Shown here: positions 39,401-48,454 of the stretch, in pieces
How the letters are laid out: the number at the start of each line of letters is the position of its first letter
Position numbering within the stretch: position 1 is the stretch's first letter
Origin: Vibrio maritimus
GTDB lineage: Bacteria > Pseudomonadota > Gammaproteobacteria > Enterobacterales > Vibrionaceae
NCBI GenBank assembly: GCA_003263775.1
Contig: JYJJ01000067.1
Span: 1-64,000 of the forward strand
Length of the DNA stretch: 64,000 nucleotides
Direction of reading: 5' to 3'
Program-made: the position numbers and the translations under genes
Notes under the pieces: generated by a model
Told to the model about the DNA's origin: nothing
What the model saw: only the letters and a program-made list of their open reading frames with translations
The model's database searches: none

Positions 39401-41481
39401 CTTCTGGTTTGCACTCGTTTCTGTTGAAACATATAGAGCGGTCAAAAACTCTTGCAACGATCTGTGAAAAAAACCAATTTCATCGGTACTTTTCTTTACA
39501 AGAATACCAATTTCAGACTCACCAATATCCACAAACTCATCTGTTTGCCGCGTTGCCTCTCTTTTAATTAGACCGAACTCTTTAGATTCATCTGACAAAT
39601 AGTCTTTAATAAAGTCTTTCGCATTATCTACTGGTACATTACCATGCGGGTAGTTAACCTGCGTTTCGTAAGCCAACTTCGATAAAATACTAATTAATTC
39701 TCCTTCACTGAAAGAACTACTATGTGTTGTCACCTGTGCTGCTGTTCGTCTTCTTTGGGGTTGTACCTTTACTAGATCTAAGACAAGTTCTTTATAAACA
39801 GAAAATCGACTATTTGGTAAAGATATATTTTTAGTTTTTAAATGAATTAACATATAGATCAAGAGTGGTATTGATGCTAAGTCTAATAAATCTTTACTCC
39901 TCGATATTTCAGACACTAACTCTTGGCTTATTTTTCTAGTTTCTAGTTCATATAGCTTGTTATCAATGCCATCTTGATTTTTTAATCTATAACCTATACA
40001 AATTTCAATTAATGTTTTTTGTTGTTCTTTAGACAAGCCAGTCAAATAACCAATTGACCAATTATTGGTATTCATATTTAGCCTTTCTATTCCAGATGGT
40101 CTACTGGACAATATTGAAGACACTTCCTTTTCTCTAATAAATACTGTTAGTTTCTGAAGACATATTAGTGCCGTTTGTCTACTACTCCATTCATCTAGCC
40201 ATCAACGACTAGCAATAATCTATCGTCTGCCATTGCGCTTTCAATCAGAGGCCATAAATCTTGATGATTCATCCCACCGAACCAAGCCTGCATACAGTCT
40301 ACAAGGCTTGTATTGGGTTGTGACTCCATATAATTAGTCCAAAAACCAAATGGAAGCCAAACAGGAATTAGCTTGCTCCTATTTTCTTGCAAACTTCTAT
40401 TTTTTAGGGCAATTTGGTCTAATAACCCTAACACAATATACTTTAATAGTGCACTTTTACCGGAACCTGCACCACCGATAACAACCGTATTTTTTTCGGT
40501 GGCTACCCAATCAAGAGATGATAATCTATTCTCTATATCTTGATTATCCTGATAGGTAGCCGATTGGATATTTCCCATCACGCCGCAATCAGTGTCAATT
40601 TCATCAATTAAGTCAATAGACATATTGTCGATAACGTCCTTTGACTGGTCGCTCTGTGAAAATCCATCATCATGAGAATCGAGATGAATGCTATTAACTA
40701 CATCAGGAACGATATATCTGTCTTCGAAGTTTGGCGTTGCATTCTGACCGGATAGATTACTTATACTACCTTCATGACTATCAAACAAAGTACGATAGAA
40801 ATTACCTAGCTTTTGTTTGTATTCACTAAATTCATTTGCGCTAAGTCTATTTTTATAGTTTGCTAAATATTCCTCTCCACAGAATAATCGCACCCACTCC
40901 TTTCCAAAGAAGTCATGAACTATATTTGGTTTGTTTTTTAGCTTATTTGAAAACTTAACTTTATCTAAAACAAAAAGATCTATCCCTTTATTTTTTAGGA
41001 TTTTCGCTTGTTTTTCTATCTCATTCGACAACTTACGCTCGACTGCTTCACAGGAAATACATATATAGAAGCTTCTAGTCTTATCTACCCATAAACCTTT
41101 TAGAAACGTTGCCACAGCATCTTTTAAGTTAGTAACACCATATTCTTTATATCTTTTACACTGATAGACTGTATATAGCTCATCGGTTCCGTGCCTAGCG
41201 AACAAGTCTATGCCCTCTTGAGCTTGACCACGATTTCCGTACATATGGCAATGTTCTAACTTCCCAGAAGATTCTATGTACCTGAGTGTAAGGCGCTCAA
41301 AGTTGTCCCATGTTAATTGCTCAAACGGTAACTCTTGAACTTTGGACTGTACTGGAGGTTCAATTTCTGTTGGTAGAGAGTACAAGTAATCTGGCACATT
41401 TTTCATTGACATTGTCCACTTTGCTAGCCTGTTTTTCACATTATACCATTGATGTAATTGCTTTTTATGATCTAAAGTCAT
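36500..41481 (-). CDS. Mrr-nuclease/NACHT STAND NTPase, candidate anti-phage defence protein, frame interrupted
   Basis: One ~1660-residue protein split by one missing base near 40199. The first segment (40195-41481) has an Mrr-like PD-(D/E)XK nuclease domain: Glu in NFERLTLRYIE (~63), Asp in QEGIDLFA (~93) and the Q-x-K of YQCKRYKE (~108-110). A NACHT NTPase follows, with Walker A GGAGSGKSALL at ~337. Walker B reads LLLVVDG then, in the next frame, LDEWSS, and ILSSRPSGI supplies the sensor arginine. The rest, about 1200 residues to 36500, is helical and HEAT-like, probably the sensor. This order is that of Avs/bNACHT-type immune proteins, which detect phage proteins and then cleave DNA. Function is inferred. 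GTG at 41484 is an alternative start. Confidence 0.8.
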
Positions 41482-41484
41482 CAC

Positions 41485-41875
41485 AACAACATTTAATTTA
41501 AAGTGTACTCTTTCTCCTGAGTCCCCCTCACTTCAAATGGTTTATGAAATACTGCCGAAGTAGAAACCATAAAACCCTCGTCAACAATGTGAAATTGGCT
41601 TACCAGCACTAAATGATCAATGTACATCACCCCACGCTGTTGCGTTAGGATTCAATACTAAGTTGCTTTTGCCCCGAAACGATTTATAGAACAAGATAAA
41701 AACTCTTGAGAAGCATAAACGTTGTCGCTACCACATGAATATTATTTGGAATAATTCCGACGGTTAACCAGAAGTTAGTTCGTGTCCGAAACACACAATT
41801 GGGCAAAACATGTCATGATACTCGAGCAGCCAGAAATAGTAGCCTCATAATCGAGTCTAGAGCCTGATAACTACA
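41485..41875. other. Gene-free gap upstream of the NACHT gene
   Basis: 391 bases between the serine recombinase and the start of the NACHT gene, both on the minus strand. It must contain the NACHT promoter. No convincing ORF or hairpin. Confidence 0.3.
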
Positions 41876-42430
41876 TTAAACTCTAAACCCCTCGGAAAGC
41901 ACTTTATAAACCGTAGAACGGCTACACGCGAGTTCACGGCTAATAGCATGCTTATTCCACCCACTGTTAGCTAGCTTCCTTATGCGTTCATGTAATGCCA
42001 AATCAGGATGACGCCCAAGGTGCTTTCCTTGCTGTTTAGCTCGTTCTCTCCCTTCATTGCATCGCTGCAGTATTCTTGAGCGCTCCATCTCTGCAAACGC
42101 ACCAATTGTGGTATAGATAACGCGCCCCACGTCACTGTTTATGTCTAGGTCGCCCAAGTCATGACAAATGAGCCCTGCGCCCCGCGCGCTCAATTGGTCG
42201 GCGACGCCAAGCGCATCGATTGTATTTCTGGCAATCCGGTCAACCTTGGTGACATGCACTATGTCCCCTTCCCTGGCAAACTCAAGAAGCTGCTTTAACC
42301 CCTGACGCTCCGCGCTCTTACCGCTGGCTTTATCTTGATAGATCTTTTCGCAACCGATACGAGTCAGTTGCTCAACCTGAATCCCCAAATCTTGTTCATC
42401 GCTACTAACACGAGCGTAACCAATCAACAT
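41876..42430 (-). CDS. Serine recombinase (resolvase/invertase family)
   Basis: 184 residues. The start at 42430 follows GGAGGAATT and gives the family N-terminus MLIGYARVSSDEQDLGIQ with the catalytic Ser in ARVSS (residue ~9). The resolvase motifs KVDRIARNTIDAL and GAFAEMERSRILQR are followed by a C-terminal helix-turn-helix (LANSGWNKHAISRELACSR). It is of the small Tn3-resolvase/Hin type. No Tn3 transposase or terminal repeats are nearby, so it may act as a resolvase or inverter for the island or be a remnant of another element. Confidence 0.92.
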   Translation of the reverse strand: MLIGYARVSSDEQDLGIQVEQLTRIGCEKIYQDKASGKSAERQGLKQLLEFAREGDIVHVTKVDRIARNTIDALGVADQLSARGAGLICHDLGDLDINSDVGRVIYTTIGAFAEMERSRILQRCNEGRERAKQQGKHLGRHPDLALHERIRKLANSGWNKHAISRELACSRSTVYKVLSEGFRV

Positions 42431-42519
42431 AATTCCTCCTCGAGACTGTCCAATAAGTCCCAGCAAAAATGAAGACATGTACGGCAAGTATTTTGCTGAC
42501 TTAACGTACACTGATTACC

Positions 42520-42714
42520 TTACCATTTGGCCATTTTGCTGAAGTCCGAAAAGGTACACCTTTTTGGACGGTCTACTCGACGAGTACCTGAAACAAGCAG
42601 AGAATAGAAACTCGGATAACACAGCCTTTCCAGTTCCTGCTCGATAGTTGATCTTAACTCGGCCATTGGTTCCAAACTCAGACCTGGTAAGTTGCTTTTA
42701 GCTGGCTCAATCAT
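42520..42714 (-). CDS. Small hypothetical protein
   Basis: 64 residues, no recognised family. Supported mainly by a strong ribosome-binding site (AGGAGAGAACT before the ATG) and by being the first gene upstream of the recombinase on the same strand. The N-terminal half is acidic and helical (ELRSTIEQELERL); the C-terminus is basic. Confidence 0.4.
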   Translation of the reverse strand: MIEPAKSNLPGLSLEPMAELRSTIEQELERLCYPSFYSLLVSGTRRVDRPKRCTFSDFSKMAKW

Positions 42715-42989
42715 AGTTCTCTCCTGTATTTCTTTGTTCTAGTAAAGCACTGGGGAAGCAATGGAAATTCGATTAAGCAGCCCAAATGACACCTGTCAGT
42801 ACCATTTAGTGAGTTTTCTTCAGGCATGTGAGGATGCCCTGCCAGTGTAAGTTCTTTAGAGCAATCCCAGAAAAGGGAGATGTCTTGAGCTTCACGCGAA
42901 CCTTATCATCAGTGATAATCGCGCTGGCGATACCTAAGATTAAAGTCTGCGCTTTGCACCGTTATCAATCCCAATAAATAAACTTATAG

Positions 42990-43123
42990 CGTGCTCAAGG
43001 CCGCGTTGGCCATGTTTGCAGCAACAAGAGCGCCCCGCGACATTGCTCAGCAGATTGGCGGTTTCAAAGCTTGATTTACACGCTTGCTAACCCTGTCCGT
43101 CGCTCAAGGCCGCTATGGCCAAG
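42990..43123. repeat. Two similar GGCC hairpin motifs
   Basis: GCTCAAGGCCGCGTTGGCCA at 42992-43011 and GCTCAAGGCCGCTATGGCCA at 43102-43121 differ at only three positions. Each can form a GGCC...GGCC hairpin. Spacing is 110 bases. Possible protein-binding sites or short stem-loops. Confidence 0.5.
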
Positions 43124-43230
43124 TTATACGATTTAAGCGGCTACGATAAGCGTCAGTGAAGATCCTTTCTCTGCAATAGTCGCGCTGGGTATGGGATTAT
43201 TTGTCAGTAAAATTTCCCCCAGCATAATTT

Positions 43231-43635
43231 CTGGGTGGAAGGTGGGGAGGTCTCCACCCATTACAGATAATTTCGGTATTTTAGGCCTTCCACCCAAATA
43301 CCCAAAACAGCCTATTTTTGCTTGTAACCTCGCCTTACAACCATCTGACTAATAGATATATTCTTGTTTTCTTCTGCTTTTTTGCCAACGTCAAAACACG
43401 CCTTCCACCCATTACGGGAAATATGACACTTTTCATGATTCAGAAATTAACGTAATACATCGAATTCATTTCACTCTTTGTTTTTCTGACCAATTTTCCC
43501 TTGGGTAAAAGAGGGCTCTCCACCCAATACCGGAATTTCACTTAGAATCATCAACAATCGATTGGCCTACGTCATTGTTTTTAAATGTTTTCTTTAAATT
43601 CTCACAAATTTTCCCTACATCTTCCACCCAATATA
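43231..43635. repeat. Array of six CTYCCACCCA-type motifs
   Basis: Copies start at about 43251, 43286, 43401, 43516 and 43621 on the plus strand (consensus YTCCACCCAWTAC, often followed by GGAAAT). One inverted copy is at 43231-43241. The last four are spaced 115, 115 and 105 bases apart. Unit interiors are AT-rich with T runs and differ from each other, so these look like iterated binding sites rather than tandem duplications. Confidence 0.6.
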
Positions 43636-43972
43636 GAGAAACCAACGGTGATTTTGTCGCTAAGTGCACTTTGTGTTTTCTAGCTGTTTTCCCACTTCCT
43701 GATGCAGGTCGAGTGATGATTAGATTCGCAGTTCAGAGCAAGAAAGTTATCTGAACGAAATGTACTTTACTTCCTCGATATTTCTCCGATGGCTACCCCA
43801 AAAATTTTTGTGCACTCGTTTTTGGCTGCTTAATCCCATTGCCACCATTTCGGTCTCGCTAATCTAGAAAAAGTAGGTAAACGGACTTTTTGGGCTCAAC
43901 CCAAAAGTATGATGGTCGGTTACAGCAAGGCGATTGGCTGACTCAGGCAACAACTAAGGTCAGGAGTGAACT

Positions 43973-44198
43973 ATGCATATTACGATTCGGGAATGGGCAA
44001 TCCAAGAGTTTGGCTTTGCCCCAAGTGCGAGTACGTTGGCGAGCTACGCAAAAACAAAAACAGATACACCCTGCTCCGGTCAAATTCGGCGGAAAATGGA
44101 TGTGCGATGAAAAAGCGGTATTTGTCGGCCTTTGCTCAACAGACTCCATAGAAATCAGCGACCCTGTCGTAGCTAGGATTTTCCGTCATGGCAGCTAG
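43973..44198 (+). CDS. xis: Lambda-type excisionase (Xis), frame interrupted
   Basis: A 74-residue protein recovered by joining two frames. 43973 onward reads MHITIREWAIQEFGFAPSAS and TLASYAKT. After an A run at 44050-44060 with one A too many, the other frame continues KQIHPAPVKFGGKWMCDEKA to 44198. The pattern 'TIxEW..PS..TL..YAK...I.P.PVK.G..W....AV' is that of lambda Xis-family DNA-bending proteins. CAGGAG stands 7 bases before the ATG. It overlaps the start of int by 11 bases, as xis and int overlap in lambda. The longer frame from 43890 is spurious at its N-terminus. Confidence 0.75.
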
Positions 44199-45327
44199 AC
44201 CTAGGGCACACAATCTAAACGTCCCCAATCTCTATCAGAAATTTGATAGGCGAAATGGCAAGGCATACTACCAGTACCGAGATACTCGAACTGGTAGATT
44301 TCATGGATTAGGAACCGACAGAACAACAGCGATTAAGGTTGCGACAGAGCTTAATCGACTCATCGCTGCCCAGCTAGTCGAGCAATATCACCACATTTTC
44401 AATGCTAATCCTGCCAAGAAAAAACGAATGGGGATCAGTACTGGTGAATGGTGTGAGCGATACATGGAGATTCAAGCCGAAAGACTTGAGACTGGTGAAA
44501 TCGTCGATGCGACCTTCAAAACACGGAGAAGTGGCATCAAAGTCCTAAATGACAGATGCAAACATGTTTCTATCAGGGAGCTCGATACAAAGACTCTCGC
44601 CATCATCATTGATGAGTACAAACGGGAAGGCAAAACACGAATGGCTCAAGTTCTGAGGTCTATTTGGATTGATGTATTCAAAGAGGCTCAACATGCCGGT
44701 GAGGTTGAGGCTGGCTATAATCCTGCCTTAGCGACCAAGCCCCCAAAAACGAATGTTCGCCGTTCACGTCTAACCGTATCTCACTGGGAGCAAATCGACC
44801 GCGTATTGAAAGAATCACCTCATGTCTATTGTTATCACGCCGCCCTTCTCGCTTTGACGACAGGACTGCGTCGAGAGGACATTTGTAACCTCAAGTTCTC
44901 GGACATTGAAGACGGTCTACTCTACGTTGCCACAAGTAAATCTGGGCAGAAAACAAAACTCGCCTTCCCCCTCACCCTTCGCAATCCAATTCTCGACATG
45001 ACGCTGGCAGACATCATAGGAATGTGTCGAAAGACGGATATAGTGTCGCGTTATCTCGTACACAATATAGCGCGGGTACACAGCACCAAACCAGGTGACA
45101 AGGTCAACGTAAACACTGTCACTCGCAGGTTTGCTGAGGCTCGAGACAAAGCCAATCTAAAATGGGAGGGCACCCCTCCTACTTTTCATGAACTAAGGTC
45201 ATTGGCCGAACGCACATACTACGAAGCAGGCGTCGATACCCAAAAACTACTTGGTCACAAAGACCGCCGAACGACAGATAGGTATTCGGATAACCGAGGT
45301 AGTGAGTATGTTGTGGTGGGTGAGTGA
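44188..45327 (+). CDS. int: Lambda-type tyrosine integrase
   Basis: 379 residues, clearly of the lambda Int type. The N-terminal arm-binding domain has YYQYRDTRTGRFHGLGTDR. A core-binding domain follows. The catalytic domain has Arg in TTGLRREDICNL, His-x-x-Arg in TFHELRSLAER, His in LLGHKDRRTT, and nucleophile Tyr in DRYSDNRG. Complete and apparently active. Its start overlaps xis. It very likely inserted this island at the LMW phosphatase gene. In lambda the attachment site lies next to the int 3' end; here a cassette-like block intervenes before attR. Confidence 0.94.
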   Translation: MAARPRAHNLNVPNLYQKFDRRNGKAYYQYRDTRTGRFHGLGTDRTTAIKVATELNRLIAAQLVEQYHHIFNANPAKKKRMGISTGEWCERYMEIQAERLETGEIVDATFKTRRSGIKVLNDRCKHVSIRELDTKTLAIIIDEYKREGKTRMAQVLRSIWIDVFKEAQHAGEVEAGYNPALATKPPKTNVRRSRLTVSHWEQIDRVLKESPHVYCYHAALLALTTGLRREDICNLKFSDIEDGLLYVATSKSGQKTKLAFPLTLRNPILDMTLADIIGMCRKTDIVSRYLVHNIARVHSTKPGDKVNVNTVTRRFAEARDKANLKWEGTPPTFHELRSLAERTYYEAGVDTQKLLGHKDRRTTDRYSDNRGSEYVVVGE

Positions 45328-45533
45328 AGCGGCAGTGGCGAACAGTAAACCTGGTTAAAAAATTATGTTTTCAGCTACTCGATGAAAGAGCGGACTCTTT
45401 AAATTTAATCGGGAAGTTGCGACAGAATCGCTTGATAAACACTGCATTCAGGTGGATTCCAAAGCATACTTTTGGAAACAACTTTGTCAGTTACATTACT
45501 AAACTGAAATGTAACTGATTAATTCACGTACGA

Positions 45534-45627
45534 ACGCAGCGTAAAATAGTGAGCAACGCTTCACTTAACCAAACCATTGTGCCGTAAACTCAAAGACTAA
45601 GTGAAGCTAAAAATACTACGCGTTATG
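45534..45627 (-). repeat. attC-like palindrome after the TIGR04141 gene
   Basis: Read on the minus strand it starts inside the stop codon (TAACGCGTAG), has inner arms GCTTCACTTA / TAAGTGAAGC, and ends GCGTTGC...TACGC..CGTT. The GCGTTGC block matches the inner box of Vibrio attC sites. The outer CGTTCG end deviates from the usual CGTTAG, so it is a degenerate or divergent attC. Confidence 0.5.
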
Positions 45628-47383
45628 AATCTACTTTAAACTCTTTGTTCGTTTTTTTGTTAACAAGTCTTATAGCATATGCCAATTCAATACCTCGCTC
45701 ATTGATGAGGTATTTGTGAGTATTTGCAAGCTCATACTTAGCCATAAAAGGTAAATCATCAATCTTCTTATCTTTGGAGTACGTTAATATACATAGCAAA
45801 ACTGAAAACGTTGACTCTTGAAGTTCAGACCGTTTTTCCTTAATAATAGAAAGAAATGCATCTTTGTCTTTATCGGCATTCTCTGGGTTATCATTATTAT
45901 GAATAAAGTCAATCATAGATGTTCTAGTCTGAATATCCTTTACAAATGCGTCTGTGTAGAATCTAGATTGTACAAATAAGTGACTTAATGAGTTTGTACC
46001 ACTTTTTAACACTTTCACATGGATTAACTCCTTATCTTTGTGTAACAAGTCGCATATCTCGTATCTCTTTTGACCAGCCACATTAATTTTCGACTTATCA
46101 AACAAATATATGTCACCATTATGTTTTGCGACATATTCGTTGTAAACATCCTCCTTATACTTCACTGTATCTTTTTCATTTTCCTTAACTATACAGTGAA
46201 TCGAGATATCATTCGGAAGATAATAATCAGATTTGTCTTTTATCTTATCTTTTACATATGACTCTACTTCAGACTTGAAATCTGAACTAACATTCCTCCA
46301 CGTACCAGAACTTAAGATATAGGTTATTCCATTATCTTCAATTTCACAGTTTATACAGTTATACGCCCTCATCGTGGATATTTCTTCAGAAGTGTTTACA
46401 TAGTACACCTTCCAATTCAAGACTGTTTTTATGGAAGATTTTTGGTTAAAGTTGTGATTTTGAGAAACAAGATCTGATATATTCAGGTCATCAAATTTTT
46501 CAACGAATTTGTTCGCATCAGGATCTTTATATGAAAAATAGGCAACATTTTCATCCATTATAATGCTTGGCGATAGGTGAATACTTGAAAAATCCCCATT
46601 TTTAATTAGTTTAAATAAAATACCATTTAATCTAGCAATTTCATCTTCATCACTTACATAATCAAGCCTGCCATAAGAAGGGAACTTTTCTTTGTATCGC
46701 TTTAGAGCGTAGGCTTCTTCCAATCTTAACAGTATATCAACTATTCCATCATCGGTTACACTAGTTCCTTTTTTTAGATTTACAGTAATAGAACTCTTTC
46801 CTGAAAAGGATTTTATATATGGGTGTTCTTCATAGGTTGAACCAGAAATAGATCTAAAAAATTCTTTCTCATCATTTATGTCAAATATTTCTAGATTAGT
46901 ACCTTTGCTAGCTTGTCTATCAGTTAATGTCGATACTGATGAGTGTGTTGTAGTATTAACTTTTCTAAGGTTGTTTTGGTCACAGATGTTCATCGCGACT
47001 TTTATACCAAAATCATTTACTAGCTTATCTGAGTTGATAAATCTAGAAGTGTGCATTCCAAAGGTTAATATGTAGAATAATATATCATCAACATCACGAG
47101 TTATTTTCAAACATAAGATAGCTGAAGGTGACTTGTTTGTATTTGAAAACTCGAGATTTAGATCTTCGCTTAGGTTATTAAGCATTACCATCCAAGGGTA
47201 ATCATTTTCTGTTTTAGATTTACCACCTACATCAGCATATTTTACAATCCCTTCTACCTCGTACCCATTACTTTGATACGTAAATCGAGGTAAAGGCTCT
47301 GTTGATATATCAAATATAGCCGAGAAACTATTAACTGAGGGTTTTGCTTTAAAAATAGTCATTTTTTCTAGGTTACTACTCAC
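45623..47383 (-). CDS. TIGR04141/DUF6119 family protein
   Basis: 586 residues. Recognised as the 'sporadically distributed' TIGR04141/DUF6119 family. Signatures include ILTFGMHTSRFI (family TFGxGRxLL), then NDFGIKVAMN, a conserved region starting LTDRQASKGTNLEIFDIN, a mid motif SLSHLFVQS, and a C-terminal alpha/beta region. The family is patchily distributed and often found in defence or mobile regions; its function is unknown to me. The start is GTG at 47383 with AAGGAGG close upstream. It is strongly AT-rich. An attC site lies on each side, making this a candidate gene cassette. Confidence 0.72.
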   Translation of the reverse strand: MSSNLEKMTIFKAKPSVNSFSAIFDISTEPLPRFTYQSNGYEVEGIVKYADVGGKSKTENDYPWMVMLNNLSEDLNLEFSNTNKSPSAILCLKITRDVDDILFYILTFGMHTSRFINSDKLVNDFGIKVAMNICDQNNLRKVNTTTHSSVSTLTDRQASKGTNLEIFDINDEKEFFRSISGSTYEEHPYIKSFSGKSSITVNLKKGTSVTDDGIVDILLRLEEAYALKRYKEKFPSYGRLDYVSDEDEIARLNGILFKLIKNGDFSSIHLSPSIIMDENVAYFSYKDPDANKFVEKFDDLNISDLVSQNHNFNQKSSIKTVLNWKVYYVNTSEEISTMRAYNCINCEIEDNGITYILSSGTWRNVSSDFKSEVESYVKDKIKDKSDYYLPNDISIHCIVKENEKDTVKYKEDVYNEYVAKHNGDIYLFDKSKINVAGQKRYEICDLLHKDKELIHVKVLKSGTNSLSHLFVQSRFYTDAFVKDIQTRTSMIDFIHNNDNPENADKDKDAFLSIIKEKRSELQESTFSVLLCILTYSKDKKIDDLPFMAKYELANTHKYLINERGIELAYAIRLVNKKTNKEFKVDS

Positions 47384-47411
47384 TCATCCTCCTTATTGTT
47401 TGAATAAAAAA

Positions 47412-47535
47412 CTAACACCCTATTAAGGGATCAGCAACGCAATACCAAAGCCGCCGCACACCACCTTAATCACTTTAACCAACGTATAGTAAGAACGCCA
47501 TGCGTTTGCGAATCCTTCTTAGACAGCTTGTTATA
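47412..47535 (-). repeat. Vibrio-type attC recombination site
   Basis: 124 bases. On the minus strand it runs from TATAACAAGCTGTC to GGGTGTTAG, with inner boxes AAACGCATGGCGTT and GCGTTGC. The outer arms pair imperfectly (TAAGAAGGATTCGC against GATCCCTTA). Length, end sequences and inner boxes match the V. cholerae repeat (VCR) family. It lies directly after the AbiGi-like gene and 29 bases before the next start. Confidence 0.8.
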
Positions 47536-47542
47536 TAGCTGT

Positions 47543-48316
47543 TTATATATCCACATTGATCTGCTCTGCAGTTAAAATTCGGCTTTTTAACCTCTCAAGA
47601 GTCCCCCAACCAAAGCGTTCTTTAACTTGTTCCAAATGAGTGATGAGTTCAGCTATTTCTTCATCCCTATTAACCACTAGATAGCGAATATCTTCAGGCT
47701 CAAAGTGAAGACTTACATGACCAATAGACTCATTCAATTTCGCCTTTTGCCTTTGAGTTTTAATCGTGGAAATCGGCACAAATGGCGCCAACCCTTCGGT
47801 ATCCAAAGGTGGTACGTACCTCCATTCACGCTCGTCTGCAAACCGATACTTATCTATTTTTTCTTGGTTTTTTCTGTGTAGCGGTGCTTCATAGTTTTTT
47901 ACATACCGGTAAGTATTAAAGATGTTCATATAGTCTGTAGACAATTCGCTAGAATCACTGGTCTGTTCAAGCTTTCGACGATGTGCGTGGATGCCGTCTA
48001 ATCCCTTAATAAGCCCGTCAGTAAATGGAGAGTATTGGCTGATATATAATACCGGGTTTAACCCATTCCTATTAGCCCACTCCTTCGTTAAACCTATGCC
48101 ATAATGACCATATTTGCTCATATGTGCACTTACTTCCGATAATTTCAAATCACAAAAGGAAACCATCGGTACACCAATTTCACGAGAACGTTCTTGACCG
48201 ATGATCTTTTCTCGCGCATAAGACACTTTAAATGTACTTTTTAGAATCCCAAATAGACCGTCTTTGTCACAAAAATGGAATAGGATTTCTGGATATAAAC
48301 TCTTATCTTTACTCAT
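47543..48316 (-). CDS. AbiGi-like abortive infection protein
   Basis: 257 residues from the preferred start at 48316 (MSKDKSLYPEILFHFCDKDG). It matches the pattern of the AbiGi family: LFHFCDKDGLFGILKSTFKVSY, shown here only in part as FHFCDKDGLFGILK, then IGVPMVSFCDLKLSEVSAHM and YGHYGIGLTKEWANRNGLNP. A conserved YRFADEREWRYVP follows. AbiGi is annotated as the antitoxin half of a phage abortive-infection pair in lactococci, but in other bacteria it usually occurs alone, and its role is uncertain. No AbiGii-like toxin is adjacent. It sits between two attC-like sites. Confidence 0.7.
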   Translation of the reverse strand: MSKDKSLYPEILFHFCDKDGLFGILKSTFKVSYAREKIIGQERSREIGVPMVSFCDLKLSEVSAHMSKYGHYGIGLTKEWANRNGLNPVLYISQYSPFTDGLIKGLDGIHAHRRKLEQTSDSSELSTDYMNIFNTYRYVKNYEAPLHRKNQEKIDKYRFADEREWRYVPPLDTEGLAPFVPISTIKTQRQKAKLNESIGHVSLHFEPEDIRYLVVNRDEEIAELITHLEQVKERFGWGTLERLKSRILTAEQINVDI

Positions 48317-48329
48317 AACTATATACCGA

Positions 48330-48453
48330 TAAACTGAAAGGCCATGTAAGGCCGAATGCTGTAACAACACCCAAATTGGACGCCGTAAAAACTGAATTAA
48401 ACTCAAGCAAAGAATAGCAAGCGTGGTGAGTCACTCTTCAATTATTTGTTAGG
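48330..48453 (-). repeat. Partial or degenerate attC site
   Basis: On the minus strand it begins CTAACAAATAATTGAAGAG, followed by GACTCACCACGCTTGC, which resembles the first half of Vibrio attC sites. The second half (GGCCTTACATGGCC, then TTATG) does not pair well with it. It lies between two plus-end ORFs in the cassette position. Confidence 0.4.
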
Positions 48454-48454
48454 T

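Larger units (their letters stand above)
42715..43972. other. 1.25-kb non-coding block upstream of xis-int
   Basis: No ORF over 60 codons fits. It carries six copies of a CCACCCA motif (separate entry) and a pair of similar GGCC hairpins (separate entry). A stem TTTTGGG / CCCAAAA lies at about 43886-43905. In lambdoid elements the region beyond xis holds control or replication sites. What this block does is unknown. Confidence 0.55.

Noticed and set aside
41876..42714. A Tn3-type transposon around the serine recombinase
   Set aside because: No transposase gene and no 38-bp Tn3 terminal repeats were seen. A TGTACG...CGTACA inverted pair at about 42477-42510 might be a res site but is too short to call.
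43890..44198. 102-codon frame over xis
   Set aside because: Its first ~55 residues have no match; only its last part belongs to Xis, in a shifted frame.
45324..45518. 64-codon frame overlapping the int stop codon
   Set aside because: Starts at GTG over the int end, no family resemblance; region is more likely the remnant of the int-proximal attachment flank.
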